From contig NZ_LZSU01000051.1 in the NCBI RefSeq assembly GCF_001665575.1, forward strand, positions 124,001 through 188,000: a DNA stretch of 64,000 nt, given 5' to 3'. Shown piece after piece: positions 34,988 through 43,138 of this stretch. The DNA is from Mycobacterium sp. 852013-51886_SCH5428379 (GTDB lineage: Bacteria > Actinomycetota > Actinomycetes > Mycobacteriales > Mycobacteriaceae). Position numbers and translations under genes: made by a program. The notes below the pieces were generated by a model, which was not told the DNA's origin, made no database searches, and saw only the letters and a program-made list of their open reading frames with translations. Every line of letters starts with the position of its first letter. Position 1 is the first letter of the stretch.

Positions 34988-35796
34988 CACTGGGCGCGAA
35001 TGGACCCGGCTGGCTCTTCTGCCCGGCCGACCGCCCGGAACGGTTCGAGAAGGCCGCTGCGGCAGCCGATGTGGTGATCCTCGATCTCGAGGACGGCGTG
35101 GCGGCCAAGGACCGGGAGGCCGCCCGCGCGGCGGTCCTCGAGACGCGACTCGACCCGTCCCGCACGGTGATCCGCGTGAATCCGGTCGGTACCCCTGATC
35201 ACGAACCCGACCTCGAGGCGGTACGGCAGACCGAGTACACGACGGTGATGCTGGCCAAAACGGATTCGCCAGAGCAGGTCGCCTCGCTGGCCCCACTCGA
35301 GGTGGTGGTGCTGATAGAGACACCGATCGGAGCGCTCAACGTCGTCGAGTCGACCCGCGTCGACAATGCGGTCGCGGTGATGTGGGGGGCGGAGGATCTG
35401 TTCGCGGCCACCGGTGGCACCAACAACCGGTGGCCGGACGACTCGTACCGGGACGTCGCGAAACACGTTCGCTCGCAGACGCTTCTGGCCGCCAAGGCGT
35501 ATGGGCGGCTTGCGCTGGACTCGGTGTACCTGGACATCAGGAACCTCGACGGGCTGCGGGCGGAGGTGGACGACGCCGTGGCGGTCGGGTTCGACGCCAA
35601 GGTGGCCATCCATCCCACGCAGGTCGCCGTCATCCGCGAGGGGTACGCGCCGACGGCAGAACAGGCCGACTGGGCGCGTCGGGTGCTGGCGGCCGCGCGG
35701 GATCAGCGCGGGGTGTTCCAGTTCGAGGGGCTCATGGTCGACATGCCGGTGTTGCGGCGGGCCGAGCGGATCGTCGCGCTGACGCCTGGCGGCTGA
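34984..35796 (+). CDS. citE: CitE-like beta-hydroxyacyl-CoA lyase
   Basis: A 270-residue TIM-barrel lyase of the HpcH/HpaI/CitE family. LFCPADRPERFEKA starts the fold. VILDLEDGVAAKDREAAR has the metal and CoA-binding acidic residues, VLIETPIGALNV and MWGAEDLFAATGG give the second metal ligand, and KVAIHPTQVAVI is the CoA-binding C-terminal motif. The M. tuberculosis homologue Rv2498c is described as a lyase for (R)-HMG-CoA and for citramalyl-CoA, so it serves leucine and itaconate breakdown. That fits this operon. GGAGGAG precedes the ATG. No citF or citD partners exist here, so it is not citrate lyase. Confidence 0.9.
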   Translation: MTLGANGPGWLFCPADRPERFEKAAAAADVVILDLEDGVAAKDREAARAAVLETRLDPSRTVIRVNPVGTPDHEPDLEAVRQTEYTTVMLAKTDSPEQVASLAPLEVVVLIETPIGALNVVESTRVDNAVAVMWGAEDLFAATGGTNNRWPDDSYRDVAKHVRSQTLLAAKAYGRLALDSVYLDIRNLDGLRAEVDDAVAVGFDAKVAIHPTQVAVIREGYAPTAEQADWARRVLAAARDQRGVFQFEGLMVDMPVLRRAERIVALTPGG

Positions 35797-35797
35797 G

Positions 35798-36562
35798 CTA
35801 CAGCTTGCGAAGCAGCGCCACCGCCCGCACCCCACCGTCGACCGACAACAGGATATGCACGTCCTGAACGGGCGAGTCGCCGCTGCGCAGCCACTCGATG
35901 GTCACCTGCTCGCCGTACCTGATGGGCCTGCGGTATTCGATGACAGCCCGGTAGGGCGGCACGCAGACCTCGGGTACGAGGGCCATCACCTCGTGGATGG
36001 CGTGCCAGTAGGCGGTGTTCGTGACGTGCTCGAACAGGTCGATGTCGGTGCGGCGCAAAGCGAATGGACGTGTCTGCCCGGCGACGGTCGGATCGTCGAG
36101 CCAGGGCCGCCACTTCAGCCGATGCTCGGACGTGGTGGTGGAGAAGCGTTCGATCAGCGAGTCCGTCGCACGCTGAGGTGTCAACGTCTTGGCGTTGATT
36201 GCGATCCAGAACCCCTCGGTCTCGATGCGGCCGCCGTCACTGCCGACGAGGTCGACGCGCATCGTGCACCAGCGTGTCGACAGCGCCGAACACCACCGGC
36301 TGAAGGCCACCTCGTTGGGGAATTCGATGGGTGAGACGACATCGATGACGGTGCGCTGCACGAGCCAGTGCGGGTGTGCCTCGGCTTCCCCTGCGTCGAC
36401 GAGGTTCTCGGCGCCGACCTCCTGGATGTAACGCGCCACGCCGTCGAGCCGCAGCGTCAGGTCGCTGCCGATGTCACCGGTCGCGACCCGCCATGCCGTG
36501 CGATACACGTAGCCGGTATCGGGCAGCCGAGCCAGCCGACGGTCGACGGCGTCCGTGTCCAT
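35798..36562 (-). CDS. Acyl-ACP/acyl-CoA thioesterase (FatA-like double hot-dog)
   Basis: A 254-residue double hot-dog thioesterase. The first hot-dog begins at YRTAWRVATGDIGSDLTLRLDGVARYIQE. The second carries RRTDIDLFEHVTNTAYWHAIHE, the acyl-ACP thioesterase-type catalytic segment with Asp, Asn/Thr and His. It would release free fatty acid from acyl-ACP or acyl-CoA. It resembles Rv2001 of M. tuberculosis by memory. It follows an enoyl-CoA hydratase after 3 bp on the same strand and converges on citE with 1 bp between stops. Confidence 0.82.
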   Translation of the reverse strand: MDTDAVDRRLARLPDTGYVYRTAWRVATGDIGSDLTLRLDGVARYIQEVGAENLVDAGEAEAHPHWLVQRTVIDVVSPIEFPNEVAFSRWCSALSTRWCTMRVDLVGSDGGRIETEGFWIAINAKTLTPQRATDSLIERFSTTTSEHRLKWRPWLDDPTVAGQTRPFALRRTDIDLFEHVTNTAYWHAIHEVMALVPEVCVPPYRAVIEYRRPIRYGEQVTIEWLRSGDSPVQDVHILLSVDGGVRAVALLRKL

Positions 36563-36565
36563 CGG

Positions 36566-37318
36566 CTACTTGCGTTTCGCGGCGGCCAGGCGACGGGCGA
36601 ATTCCGGCGACTCGATGGATTGCGCCTGCGGCCCGAGCTCGGTGTCGACCGCGATGCGATGCTGGTCGATGTCGATCGCGCCCGGGTTGGCTGTCGCCCG
36701 CATCGACTCCTTCGTGGCCAGCACGACCTCGCGTGGCGCCGCCGCGGGTCCGGCGGCGAGTTCCCGCGCAGTAGCGACCGGATCGTCGGCGATCTGCAGC
36801 GCGAGTCCGTGTCGCACAGCTGATTCCGCGTCGAATCGCTTACCGAACAGCAGTGCCGCTCGCGCCACCTCTGGGCCGACCGCGCGCTGCAGCATCCATG
36901 TCGCGCCGCCGCCGGGATGGATACCCAGTTTTTGGAATCGGGGATCGAACAGGGCGTGCGGGCCGGCGATCCGTACATCGGCGGCCAGGGCCAGGTTGAG
37001 GCCGGCGCCGACCGCGGCGCCGTTCACCGCGGCGATCGTCGGCAGTGTGCAGTGCGCGACGGCCAGGAACCCGTCGTAGATCCGCCGCAGCCCGTCAGCG
37101 GTCGCCTCGCCCAGGGCAGTCAGATCGGCTCCGGCGCAGAACGCCTTACCCGCGCCGGTGACGATCACCGCGTGCACGTCGGGGTCGGCCTCCGCCCCCT
37201 CGACCGCCGCCCGCAATGCAGCAGACATCTCGAAGGTGACCGCGTTGCGACGGTCGGGGTCATTGACGGTGATCAGAGCGACGTGTTCGTCGACCTGCAC
37301 CAGAACCGAATCAGACAC
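36566..37318 (-). CDS. Enoyl-CoA hydratase/isomerase
   Basis: A 250-residue crotonase-fold protein. NDPDRRNAVTFEM and GKAFCAGADLTAL form the first oxyanion region. VNGAAVGAGLNLALAADVRIA is the second, and FDPRFQKLGIHPGGGATWML contains the Gly-rich segment. The usual catalytic Glu (E-x-x-L-G) is not obvious at the FQKLGIHP position, which has lysine, so it may be an isomerase or non-hydratase member. GTG at 37318 gives the standard length; the longer open frame upstream runs antisense-like through the HNH gene. It is 10 bp downstream of the 13E12 HNH gene and 3 bp upstream of the thioesterase. Confidence 0.85.
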   Translation of the reverse strand: MSDSVLVQVDEHVALITVNDPDRRNAVTFEMSAALRAAVEGAEADPDVHAVIVTGAGKAFCAGADLTALGEATADGLRRIYDGFLAVAHCTLPTIAAVNGAAVGAGLNLALAADVRIAGPHALFDPRFQKLGIHPGGGATWMLQRAVGPEVARAALLFGKRFDAESAVRHGLALQIADDPVATARELAAGPAAAPREVVLATKESMRATANPGAIDIDQHRIAVDTELGPQAQSIESPEFARRLAAAKRK

Positions 37319-37328
37319 GCGGCCCAGC

Positions 37329-38660
37329 CTAGTCAGGCTCGTCGTCGTCGCCGTCCTCGGTTTCGAGGTAGCGCTGGGGGTGGTGGTAGTGGTTGATGCG
37401 GGTTTGTCCGGTGTCGAGTTTGGGTGGTGGGGTCCATTCGGTGTGGCCGTTGCGGCGGCGGGTGGTCCAACCCGTGTCCTCGAGCGTTGCGTGGTCGGGG
37501 GTGCAGGCCAGGGTGAGTTCGTCGATGTTGGTCTTTCCGCCTGCGGCCCAGGGCTTGACGCCGTGGTGGGCTTGGCAGTCGAAGGCGGCTTTGGTGCAGC
37601 CGGGTCGGGTGCAGCCGATGTCGCGGGCGAACAGGGCCAGTCGTTGGGCGGTGGTGGCGCAGCGTTTCGCCCTACCCAAGTAGAGGACTTCTTTGTGGTG
37701 GTTGTCGAAGACGGCGAGGTAGTGGCGGGCATGGCCGGCCATCTGGATGAGGTCGCGGATCGGGAGGCGGGTGCCGCCGGCGGTGGCGGCGTAGCCGGTT
37801 GCCTTCTCGAGCGCGTCGAGGGTGGTGGTGGCCACGATGGTGGCGGGCAGGCCGTTGACCGTGCCGCCCTGCCCGGCGGCGACAGCGTCGCGCAGGGTGG
37901 TGGTGAGGGCGTCGTGGTGGCGTTGGCCTTCGGTGCGGGTGTCGGCCAGGCCGTTCGCGTCGGTGCTGGGGCCACCGTGGGTGGCGATGGTGACGTCGAG
38001 CAGGGCGGCGGTTTCGGGGTCGAGTAGCCCGTGGATGGGGGTCATGCCGTCACGCTGCTGCTTGCCTTTACGCAGATACCTCTTGCGCTGCTGCAGCTCT
38101 TCGTTGGGTTCGGCCCCGTCGGGATCGATCAGCGCGTAGAGCTGGTCGGCGGCTTTACCGAGTTGTTCGGCGTCCAACCCCACGGCGACGCGGGCGAGGG
38201 TCTGCTCGGCCTCGGCGCGGGCGACCGCGTCGACCCAGCCGGGCAGGGAGTCGAGAAATTTCTGGATCACGCCCACGTGCGCAGCACCGATGTCTCCGCC
38301 GGCCAGGGCTGCGGCGGTGTGTTCCAGTTCCGGCGTCAATGGCTCGCCAGTGAGTGTCCGCCGCGGACCGAGTTGGGCGGCGTCGCGCAACCGGTTCCCG
38401 GCGTCCTTCTCCGTCAGATGCAGCCGGGTGGCGACGACTTTGCGCAGCGAGCGTTCCCCGAACATCCGCGGGTCGGCGTCGTCGGCGAAGGCCGCGAGCA
38501 CGGTGTGGCTCAGCGCCAAATCGTGGCGCTGTGACCGTTCGAGGCGTTCGACCAGCGCGAGTCGTTCGGTGGTGGTCAGTGATTCGTAGGGGAAGGCGGC
38601 CAGCTCGGCGCGAGCGGCGTCCCACCGCCCGAGCGCCGACTGCAGAGCTTCCCTGTCCAT
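37329..38660 (-). CDS. 13E12-family DUF222 / HNH endonuclease-domain protein
   Basis: A 443-residue protein of the mycobacterial 13E12 repeat family. The DUF222 region covers about 20-330 (SLRKVVATRLHLTEKDAGNRL, MTPIHGLLDPETAALLDVTI). The C-terminal HNH module has CTRPGCTKAAFDCQAHHGVKPWAAGG and ELTLACTPDH, with Cys and His metal and catalytic residues visible. The family exists in several copies per genome and some M. tuberculosis members are DNA-damage inducible. ATG at 38660 (MDREALQSAL) lies 3 bp from a predicted LexA site. An alternative start at 38690 would place that site inside the coding region. It probably nicks or cuts DNA, but substrates are unknown. Enoyl-CoA hydratase and thioesterase genes follow closely. 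Confidence 0.9.
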   Translation of the reverse strand: MDREALQSALGRWDAARAELAAFPYESLTTTERLALVERLERSQRHDLALSHTVLAAFADDADPRMFGERSLRKVVATRLHLTEKDAGNRLRDAAQLGPRRTLTGEPLTPELEHTAAALAGGDIGAAHVGVIQKFLDSLPGWVDAVARAEAEQTLARVAVGLDAEQLGKAADQLYALIDPDGAEPNEELQQRKRYLRKGKQQRDGMTPIHGLLDPETAALLDVTIATHGGPSTDANGLADTRTEGQRHHDALTTTLRDAVAAGQGGTVNGLPATIVATTTLDALEKATGYAATAGGTRLPIRDLIQMAGHARHYLAVFDNHHKEVLYLGRAKRCATTAQRLALFARDIGCTRPGCTKAAFDCQAHHGVKPWAAGGKTNIDELTLACTPDHATLEDTGWTTRRRNGHTEWTPPPKLDTGQTRINHYHHPQRYLETEDGDDDEPD

Positions 38661-38663
38661 GAT

Positions 38664-38679
38664 TCGAACACTAGTGCGA
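38664..38679 (-). promoter_or_regulatory. Predicted SOS (LexA) box
   Basis: TCGAAC-ACTA-GTGCGA matches the mycobacterial LexA consensus TCGAAC(N4)GTTCGA at 11 of 12 fixed positions. It is 3 bp upstream of the chosen ATG of the 13E12 HNH gene, so LexA binding would block a short-leader or leaderless transcript. LexA control of other 13E12 genes in M. tuberculosis supports the reading. Confidence 0.7.
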
Positions 38680-38714
38680 ACCACCGACACTTCGGGTCGA
38701 CGGTGGGCGACCGC

Positions 38715-38778
38715 CCGCGAGCGTGCGCAAAATGCCCACTATTCGCGGCGTGTCGCGTGCAGACACGCACGCTCGCGG
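38715..38778. repeat. 64-bp intergenic inverted repeat (hairpin element)
   Basis: CCGCGAGCGTGCG (38715-38727) and CGCACGCTCGCGG (38766-38778) are perfect 13-bp arms with a 38-nt loop. The element lies 17 bp beyond the stop of the pyrimidine reductase gene, so it may act as its terminator. I recall similar GCGAGCGTGCG-type hairpins scattered in mycobacterial intergenic regions, so it may be a dispersed repeat. Confidence 0.7.
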
Positions 38779-38795
38779 CGCGGAGGGAGCCGGCA

Positions 38796-39488
38796 TCACA
38801 CCCGGGAGTATTTGAGGAACAGATAGTCCGCATGCGTGAGCACGTGATTCAGACTCATCGCCGTCGGGGCGGTCAGCGCACCGGCCCCATGCCCGATGTC
38901 CTGGACCCCCGCCAGCCGCGGCGCGATCGTCACGCACATCTCATCGATCAGATCGGCAGCGGTGAGCGCGTCGAGCAGCGTCGGACCGCCCTCGCAGAGG
39001 ATGCGGTGCCTGCCGCGCGCGTGCAATTGATCGACGACCGCAACCACGTCCACGGTGTCATCACCGGCGATCAGGACGTCGCGGCGTTCGTCGTCCTCCA
39101 GTCCGTGCTCGCGTGCTGCCCGGGCGCTGGTCACCAGGATGGGACGTTGCGCGGGGTCGGCGAACAGCGATTCGGGCAGTCTGCCCGACTGGCTGACTAC
39201 CGCGATGGGCGGAAGGACACGGTTCATCGGCATCGCGCTGAGCCGCACCGGGCCGTAGCTTTCGGCGCGGGCGGTCCCGGCCCCGACCAGCACCACGTCG
39301 GCGAAGCCGCGGAGCTCGCGCACCAGCGCCTGATCCACCGGATCGGACAGCGGTCCGGCGCGCCCGGTAAAGGCAGCCGCGCCGTCTGCGCTGAAGATCA
39401 TGTTGGCACGCAGGCCCTTCGGGGCGTCGGCGTAGTACGGCATCAACTCGTCGAGGCCGCCGACGAAGGCGAGTTGCGGACTGCTCAT
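38796..39488 (-). CDS. RibD C-terminal-domain pyrimidine reductase
   Basis: A 230-residue NADPH-dependent reductase of the RibD_C/DHFR-like fold. NMIFSADGAAAFTGRAGPLSD is the N-terminal substrate region. DVVLVGAGTARAESYGP and ILCEGGPTLLDAL are the conserved NADPH and catalytic motifs. It resembles Rv2671 of M. tuberculosis, which can provide dihydrofolate reductase activity when overexpressed, linked to para-aminosalicylate resistance. No deaminase domain is present, so it is not a full RibD. Its ATG overlaps the flavin reductase stop (ATGA), so the two are translationally coupled. Confidence 0.85.
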   Translation of the reverse strand: MSSPQLAFVGGLDELMPYYADAPKGLRANMIFSADGAAAFTGRAGPLSDPVDQALVRELRGFADVVLVGAGTARAESYGPVRLSAMPMNRVLPPIAVVSQSGRLPESLFADPAQRPILVTSARAAREHGLEDDERRDVLIAGDDTVDVVAVVDQLHARGRHRILCEGGPTLLDALTAADLIDEMCVTIAPRLAGVQDIGHGAGALTAPTAMSLNHVLTHADYLFLKYSRV

Positions 39489-40006
39489 GCGTCGTGTCCC
39501 GGTGTCAGATCCCGCACATCGGCGAAGGTTACCCAGTTTCCGAAGTCGTGAGGCGACTCTCCGGCCACCGGATCGAGCAGATGGCCGACGTGGTCGCCGA
39601 GGTCGAAGCGGCGGCCGATCGCGCCGACGAACCATGCCCCCGCGTCGTCGAGGATCGGCAGACCCTCCGGGCCGCTGTGCCAGGCGCACCGCGCGAACTT
39701 GTCGGTCTCGTCGCCGGTCTCACCGCCGAAGAGGCGGGCCAGCTCGAGCCGGTCCCGGGACACCACGTGCACGGCGAGGTGGGTCGCCGCCTCGGCCACT
39801 CGGAACGTCCGGTTGCGCTTGGACAGGCCGACGAGGAAGCGAGGCGGGTCGATGCTCGTCTGGCTGGCGAACCCGACCAGGCATCCGGCCATATCGTCCC
39901 CGGCCCGCGTCGTCGCCACGAACATCGGATAGTCCAGGAGGGCGACCAGCGCCTCGAACGACTCGGCCCCGCTTGAATCCGGCATCCGTGCAGTATCGCC
40001 GGTCAC
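39485..40006 (-). CDS. Flavin reductase-like FMN-binding protein
   Basis: A 173-residue split-barrel flavoprotein. PMFVATTRAGDDMAGCLVGFASQTSIDPPRF and LVGLSKRNRTFRVAEAATHLAVHVV match the flavin-reductase-like fold (FMN-binding R-x-x-S-x-N/T-pattern). It would reduce or bind flavin for a partner oxygenase or act as an FMN protein of unknown role. GTG at 40006 begins the frame; an ATG at 39985 (MPDSSGAESF) is an equally plausible start. It is the first gene of a two-gene unit with the pyrimidine reductase, both linked to flavin/folate-type cofactors. Confidence 0.8.
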   Translation of the reverse strand: MTGDTARMPDSSGAESFEALVALLDYPMFVATTRAGDDMAGCLVGFASQTSIDPPRFLVGLSKRNRTFRVAEAATHLAVHVVSRDRLELARLFGGETGDETDKFARCAWHSGPEGLPILDDAGAWFVGAIGRRFDLGDHVGHLLDPVAGESPHDFGNWVTFADVRDLTPGHDA

Positions 40007-40090
40007 CGCGCATCCCGGTCGGGTAGGCCTTCACCATTCGCCCCCGCGGAGCCGGGAAGGAGAGGACCATCGGTAGCGGAGGAGCCGCTG

Positions 40091-41488
40091 ATGCGCAGGA
40101 TGTGGCAGGCGATGGGGGTCTCCGTGGCGATCCCCCTGGGGGCGATCGTCATGGTCGTATCGCCGGTGAAACCGGTGCCGCTGTCGGTGATGTCGGCGCC
40201 CGTGGACCTGGCGGCGCAGGCGCTTTACCTGCGCGGCACCAAGATCGGCTACTACACCGATGACGACAACACGTTCGTCGCATTCGCGAATGTCGTGCTC
40301 GCGAACACCTTCGGCGGCACCCGCTTGACCGTTGATGACGACGACGATCCGGCCACCGGCGATGAGGTCGAATACGACGGCGACTTCTGGCCGTTCTCCC
40401 ACGGCGGGTTCGGCGATCTGACCTACGGCGCCTCGGTGGCGGGCGGTCTCGCAAAGTTGGACGCGCGTATCGAAAGGGAACGACGCGGTGATCCCGCCAA
40501 AGGGATCGCCCCGAATGACGACACCATCGTCGTGTACGGGTATTCGCAGGGCGCCGTCGTCGTCAGTCAGTACAAGGCGGCTGGTGTCCATCCGGACATC
40601 GGGTACGTGTTGCTGTCGAATCCGAGCCGACCGAACGGTGGAATCCTCTCTCGCTTCCAGGGTTTCACCATCCCGGGCCTGGACATCCCGCTGTCGGGTC
40701 CGACGCCGACGACGAATGCGGGCTGGGGCGGCGAGGAGATCACCACCTACGATCTGACCCGGCAGTACGACGGATGGTCCGACTTCCCGGTGTATCCCCA
40801 GAATGTCCTGGCGAGTCTGAACGCCATCGCCGGCATGGTGTATCTACACGGAAGCTACGAGTACGAGGTGCCGGCCGACGCACTGGCGGAAGGCGCCCCC
40901 GACACCGACGTCACGCGGTATGGCGACACCGTGTACTACACGTTCGGCACCGACCTTCTGCCGCTGCTGCGTCCTCTGCAGGATTTGGGGGTGCCGCGTC
41001 CGCTGCTGCTGGCGCTGGACGCCCCGCTGCGGGTGATCGTCGAGAAGGGCTACGACCGCGAGAAGCCGCCGGGCGCGATGACGCCGGCGGCTCTGCGTCT
41101 CCCAGACCCGATTGGGGGCTTGGCTGACGTTCTGAAGGCGATTCCGGTCGGTATCGACGACGGTCTGGAGGCCTCGGGGATGGGTCGCCCCCTGCGGACG
41201 ACGTCGGCGGGTATGTACGGGGTCGGTGGGCCAGCGAGGGCGCCGAAGCCGGAAGTCGCGGCGGGCAAGCCCGACGTGCCGTTCCGGGAAGACCGCGAGG
41301 CTCGGCGGGCGGCCGAGCGGGAAGTCGAAGCAGATGTGACGCCGCCTGACCAGGACGAATCTCGGCCCAAGCGTGCGAACGCCGGCGTAGAAACGGAGAA
41401 GTCGGCCGAGACCACACCCGGGAAAGCGCCCCCGGCAGGGATCGAACCTGCGACCAACCGCTTAGAAGGCGGCTGCTCTATCCGCTGA
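40091..41488 (+). CDS. PE-PPE-domain alpha/beta hydrolase, secreted
   Basis: A 465-residue protein with an N-terminal hydrophobic signal-type segment (GVSVAIPLGAIVMVVSPV) and a PE-PPE (PF08237-like) serine-hydrolase domain at about 45-290. The nucleophile elbow is GYSQGA with Ser152, flanked by TIVVYG. There is no PE or PPE leader. Members are esterases or lipases acting outside the cytoplasm. The C-terminal 130 residues are disordered, rich in Arg, Glu and Pro. Remarkably, the last 20 codons read antisense through the tRNA-Arg gene (41427-41499) before TGA at 41486-41488. GGAG lies 6 bp before the ATG. The natural C terminus may have been extended by loss of an earlier stop. Confidence 0.82.
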   Translation: MRRMWQAMGVSVAIPLGAIVMVVSPVKPVPLSVMSAPVDLAAQALYLRGTKIGYYTDDDNTFVAFANVVLANTFGGTRLTVDDDDDPATGDEVEYDGDFWPFSHGGFGDLTYGASVAGGLAKLDARIERERRGDPAKGIAPNDDTIVVYGYSQGAVVVSQYKAAGVHPDIGYVLLSNPSRPNGGILSRFQGFTIPGLDIPLSGPTPTTNAGWGGEEITTYDLTRQYDGWSDFPVYPQNVLASLNAIAGMVYLHGSYEYEVPADALAEGAPDTDVTRYGDTVYYTFGTDLLPLLRPLQDLGVPRPLLLALDAPLRVIVEKGYDREKPPGAMTPAALRLPDPIGGLADVLKAIPVGIDDGLEASGMGRPLRTTSAGMYGVGGPARAPKPEVAAGKPDVPFREDREARRAAEREVEADVTPPDQDESRPKRANAGVETEKSAETTPGKAPPAGIEPATNRLEGGCSIR

Positions 41489-41499
41489 GCTACGGAGGC
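41427..41499 (-). tRNA. tRNA-Arg (TCT)
   Basis: On the minus strand the acceptor GCCTCCG pairs with CGGGGGC. The D-arm is GCTCAGCGGATAGAGC. The anticodon arm GCCGC-CTTCTAA-GCGGT gives anticodon TCT (reads AGA). The T-arm contains GGTTCGATCC. CCA is not encoded. The gene overlaps the 3' end of the PE-PPE hydrolase CDS on the opposite strand by 62 bases. Confidence 0.96.
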
Positions 41500-41659
41500 A
41501 GCGCAGCCACTCTAGCCAATGCACCGTCGACTGCGTGATGGGCGGAGCTGCCGCCCGCGACGGTCCGCCGCTGACACCCGCAACGCAAACGCTGCCCCCG
41601 TCACAGGACCGCGGACTAGCGTGTGGGCAGCGGTCACGGCAAGACGAGGAGGACACAGG

Positions 41660-43138
41660 GTGGCGACGAGCGATGTGCCGGAACTCGACGCGGCGGGGCT
41701 TCCGGAGGAGCTCAGCCCATTCGATCAGATCCTGCATCGCGGCGAGGCCAACCCGCGTACCCGCTCCGGCATCCTGACCGTCGAGATCCTCGACACCACG
41801 CCTGACTGGGACCGCTTCCGCGACCGCTTCGAGTTCGCCTCCCGTAAGGTGCTGCGACTGCGCCAGAAAGTCGTCATGCCGACGTTGCCGACGGTCGCGT
41901 CCCGCTGGGTCGTCGACCCCGACTTCAACCTGGACTTCCACGTCCGCCGCGTACGCGTCCCCGACCCCGGCAACATGCGCCAGCTGATCGATCTCGCCGA
42001 GATCGCGCTGCAGTCGCCACTGGACATCAGCCGGCCGCTGTGGACGGCCACCCTGGTCGAGGGGCTCGAAGGCGGCCGAGCCGCCACATTGCTGCACTTC
42101 AGCCACGCGGTGACCGACGGCGTCGGCGGTGTGGAGATGTTCGCCAGCGTCTACGACCTCGAGCGGGACCCGCCCAGCCAGCCGGTGCCCCCACTGCCCA
42201 TCCCGCAGGACCTCTCGCCCAACGATCTGATGCGCCAGGGCATCAACCGGCTCCCGCTGACGCTCTTCGGCGTGGCCCGCGGCGCCGTCGGCGGCGCGGT
42301 CGGCGCCCTGGGCCGAGTGGTGCGCGACCCGGTGTCCAGCGTCGGCGGTGTCGTCGACTACGCCCGGTCGAGCGCGCGGGTGATGGGCTCCGTCGGCGAA
42401 CCGTCCCCGTTGCTGCGCAGACGCAGCCTCTCGACGCGCAGCGAGGCGATCGACATGGCGCTGAGCGACCTGCACAAGGCGGCCAAGGCGGCCGGCGGGT
42501 CCATCAACGACGCCTATCTCGCCGGTCTGTGCGGGGCGTTGCGGCTGTACCACGAGGCGCTCGGCGTGCCGGTGGCGCGCCTGCCGATGGCGGTACCGGT
42601 GAGTCTGCGCTCGGACGCCGACCCCGCGGGCGGCAACCGCTTCGTCGGCATCAACCTCGCCGCACCGATCGGGGTGACCGACCCCAAGCAGCGCGTCGCG
42701 AAGGTGCGGGCCCAGATGACCCGCAAACGCGAAGAGCGTGCGCTCGACATGATCGGCGCGGTCGCGCCGATCGCGAGTCTGCTGCCCGACCAGATCCTGG
42801 AGACTATGGCCGGTTCGGTCGTCAACTCCGACGTGCAGGCCAGCAACGTGCCCGTCTACGCGGGCGACACCTACATCGCCGGGGCGAAAGTGCTGCGCCA
42901 GTACGGGATCGGGCCGCTGCCCGGGGTTGCCATGATGGTGGTGCTGGTGTCGCGCTCGGGGTACTGCACCGTCACCGCCCGCTACGACCGCGCCTCGATC
43001 ACCGACCCCGACCTGTTCGCCCGCTGCCTGCTCGACGGTTTCGACGAGGTGCTGGCGCTGGGCGGACCCGGCCGCGCCGCCCCGGCGGCCATTGCCGACC
43101 TACCCACCACTTCATCGAATGGGAGTGCGCCGCAATGA
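41660..43138 (+). CDS. WS/DGAT-family diacylglycerol/wax ester acyltransferase
   Basis: A 492-residue acyltransferase of the mycobacterial Tgs family that makes triacylglycerol or wax esters from acyl-CoA. The condensing motif H-x-x-x-D is H149-A-V-T-D153-G. The normally preceding histidine of the HHxxxDG motif is Ser148, so activity may be altered. The C-terminal DUF1298 part includes ASNVPVYAGDTYIAGAKV and the conserved PLPGVAMMVVLVSRSG. GTG at 41660 follows GAGGAGGAC; longer frames upstream are not used. The stop overlaps plsC by 4 bases (ATGA). Order matches Rv2484c-plsC-plsB2, a glycerolipid operon. Confidence 0.92.
   Translation: MATSDVPELDAAGLPEELSPFDQILHRGEANPRTRSGILTVEILDTTPDWDRFRDRFEFASRKVLRLRQKVVMPTLPTVASRWVVDPDFNLDFHVRRVRVPDPGNMRQLIDLAEIALQSPLDISRPLWTATLVEGLEGGRAATLLHFSHAVTDGVGGVEMFASVYDLERDPPSQPVPPLPIPQDLSPNDLMRQGINRLPLTLFGVARGAVGGAVGALGRVVRDPVSSVGGVVDYARSSARVMGSVGEPSPLLRRRSLSTRSEAIDMALSDLHKAAKAAGGSINDAYLAGLCGALRLYHEALGVPVARLPMAVPVSLRSDADPAGGNRFVGINLAAPIGVTDPKQRVAKVRAQMTRKREERALDMIGAVAPIASLLPDQILETMAGSVVNSDVQASNVPVYAGDTYIAGAKVLRQYGIGPLPGVAMMVVLVSRSGYCTVTARYDRASITDPDLFARCLLDGFDEVLALGGPGRAAPAAIADLPTTSSNGSAPQ

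Noticed and set aside
38703..39551. 282-codon plus-strand frame over the pyrimidine reductase
   Set aside because: Shadow of the minus-strand RibD-like gene, whose EGGPTLL motif and family length are clear.
41427..41499. tRNA-Arg as an integration (att) site
   Set aside because: No integrase and no direct repeat of the tRNA 3' end were found nearby, so there is no support for an island.
42040..43134. N-terminal extension of plsC through the WS/DGAT gene
   Set aside because: The frame is open but Arg-rich and overlaps a well-supported gene. The HAD domain starts cleanly at ATG 43135 with a 4-base overlap.
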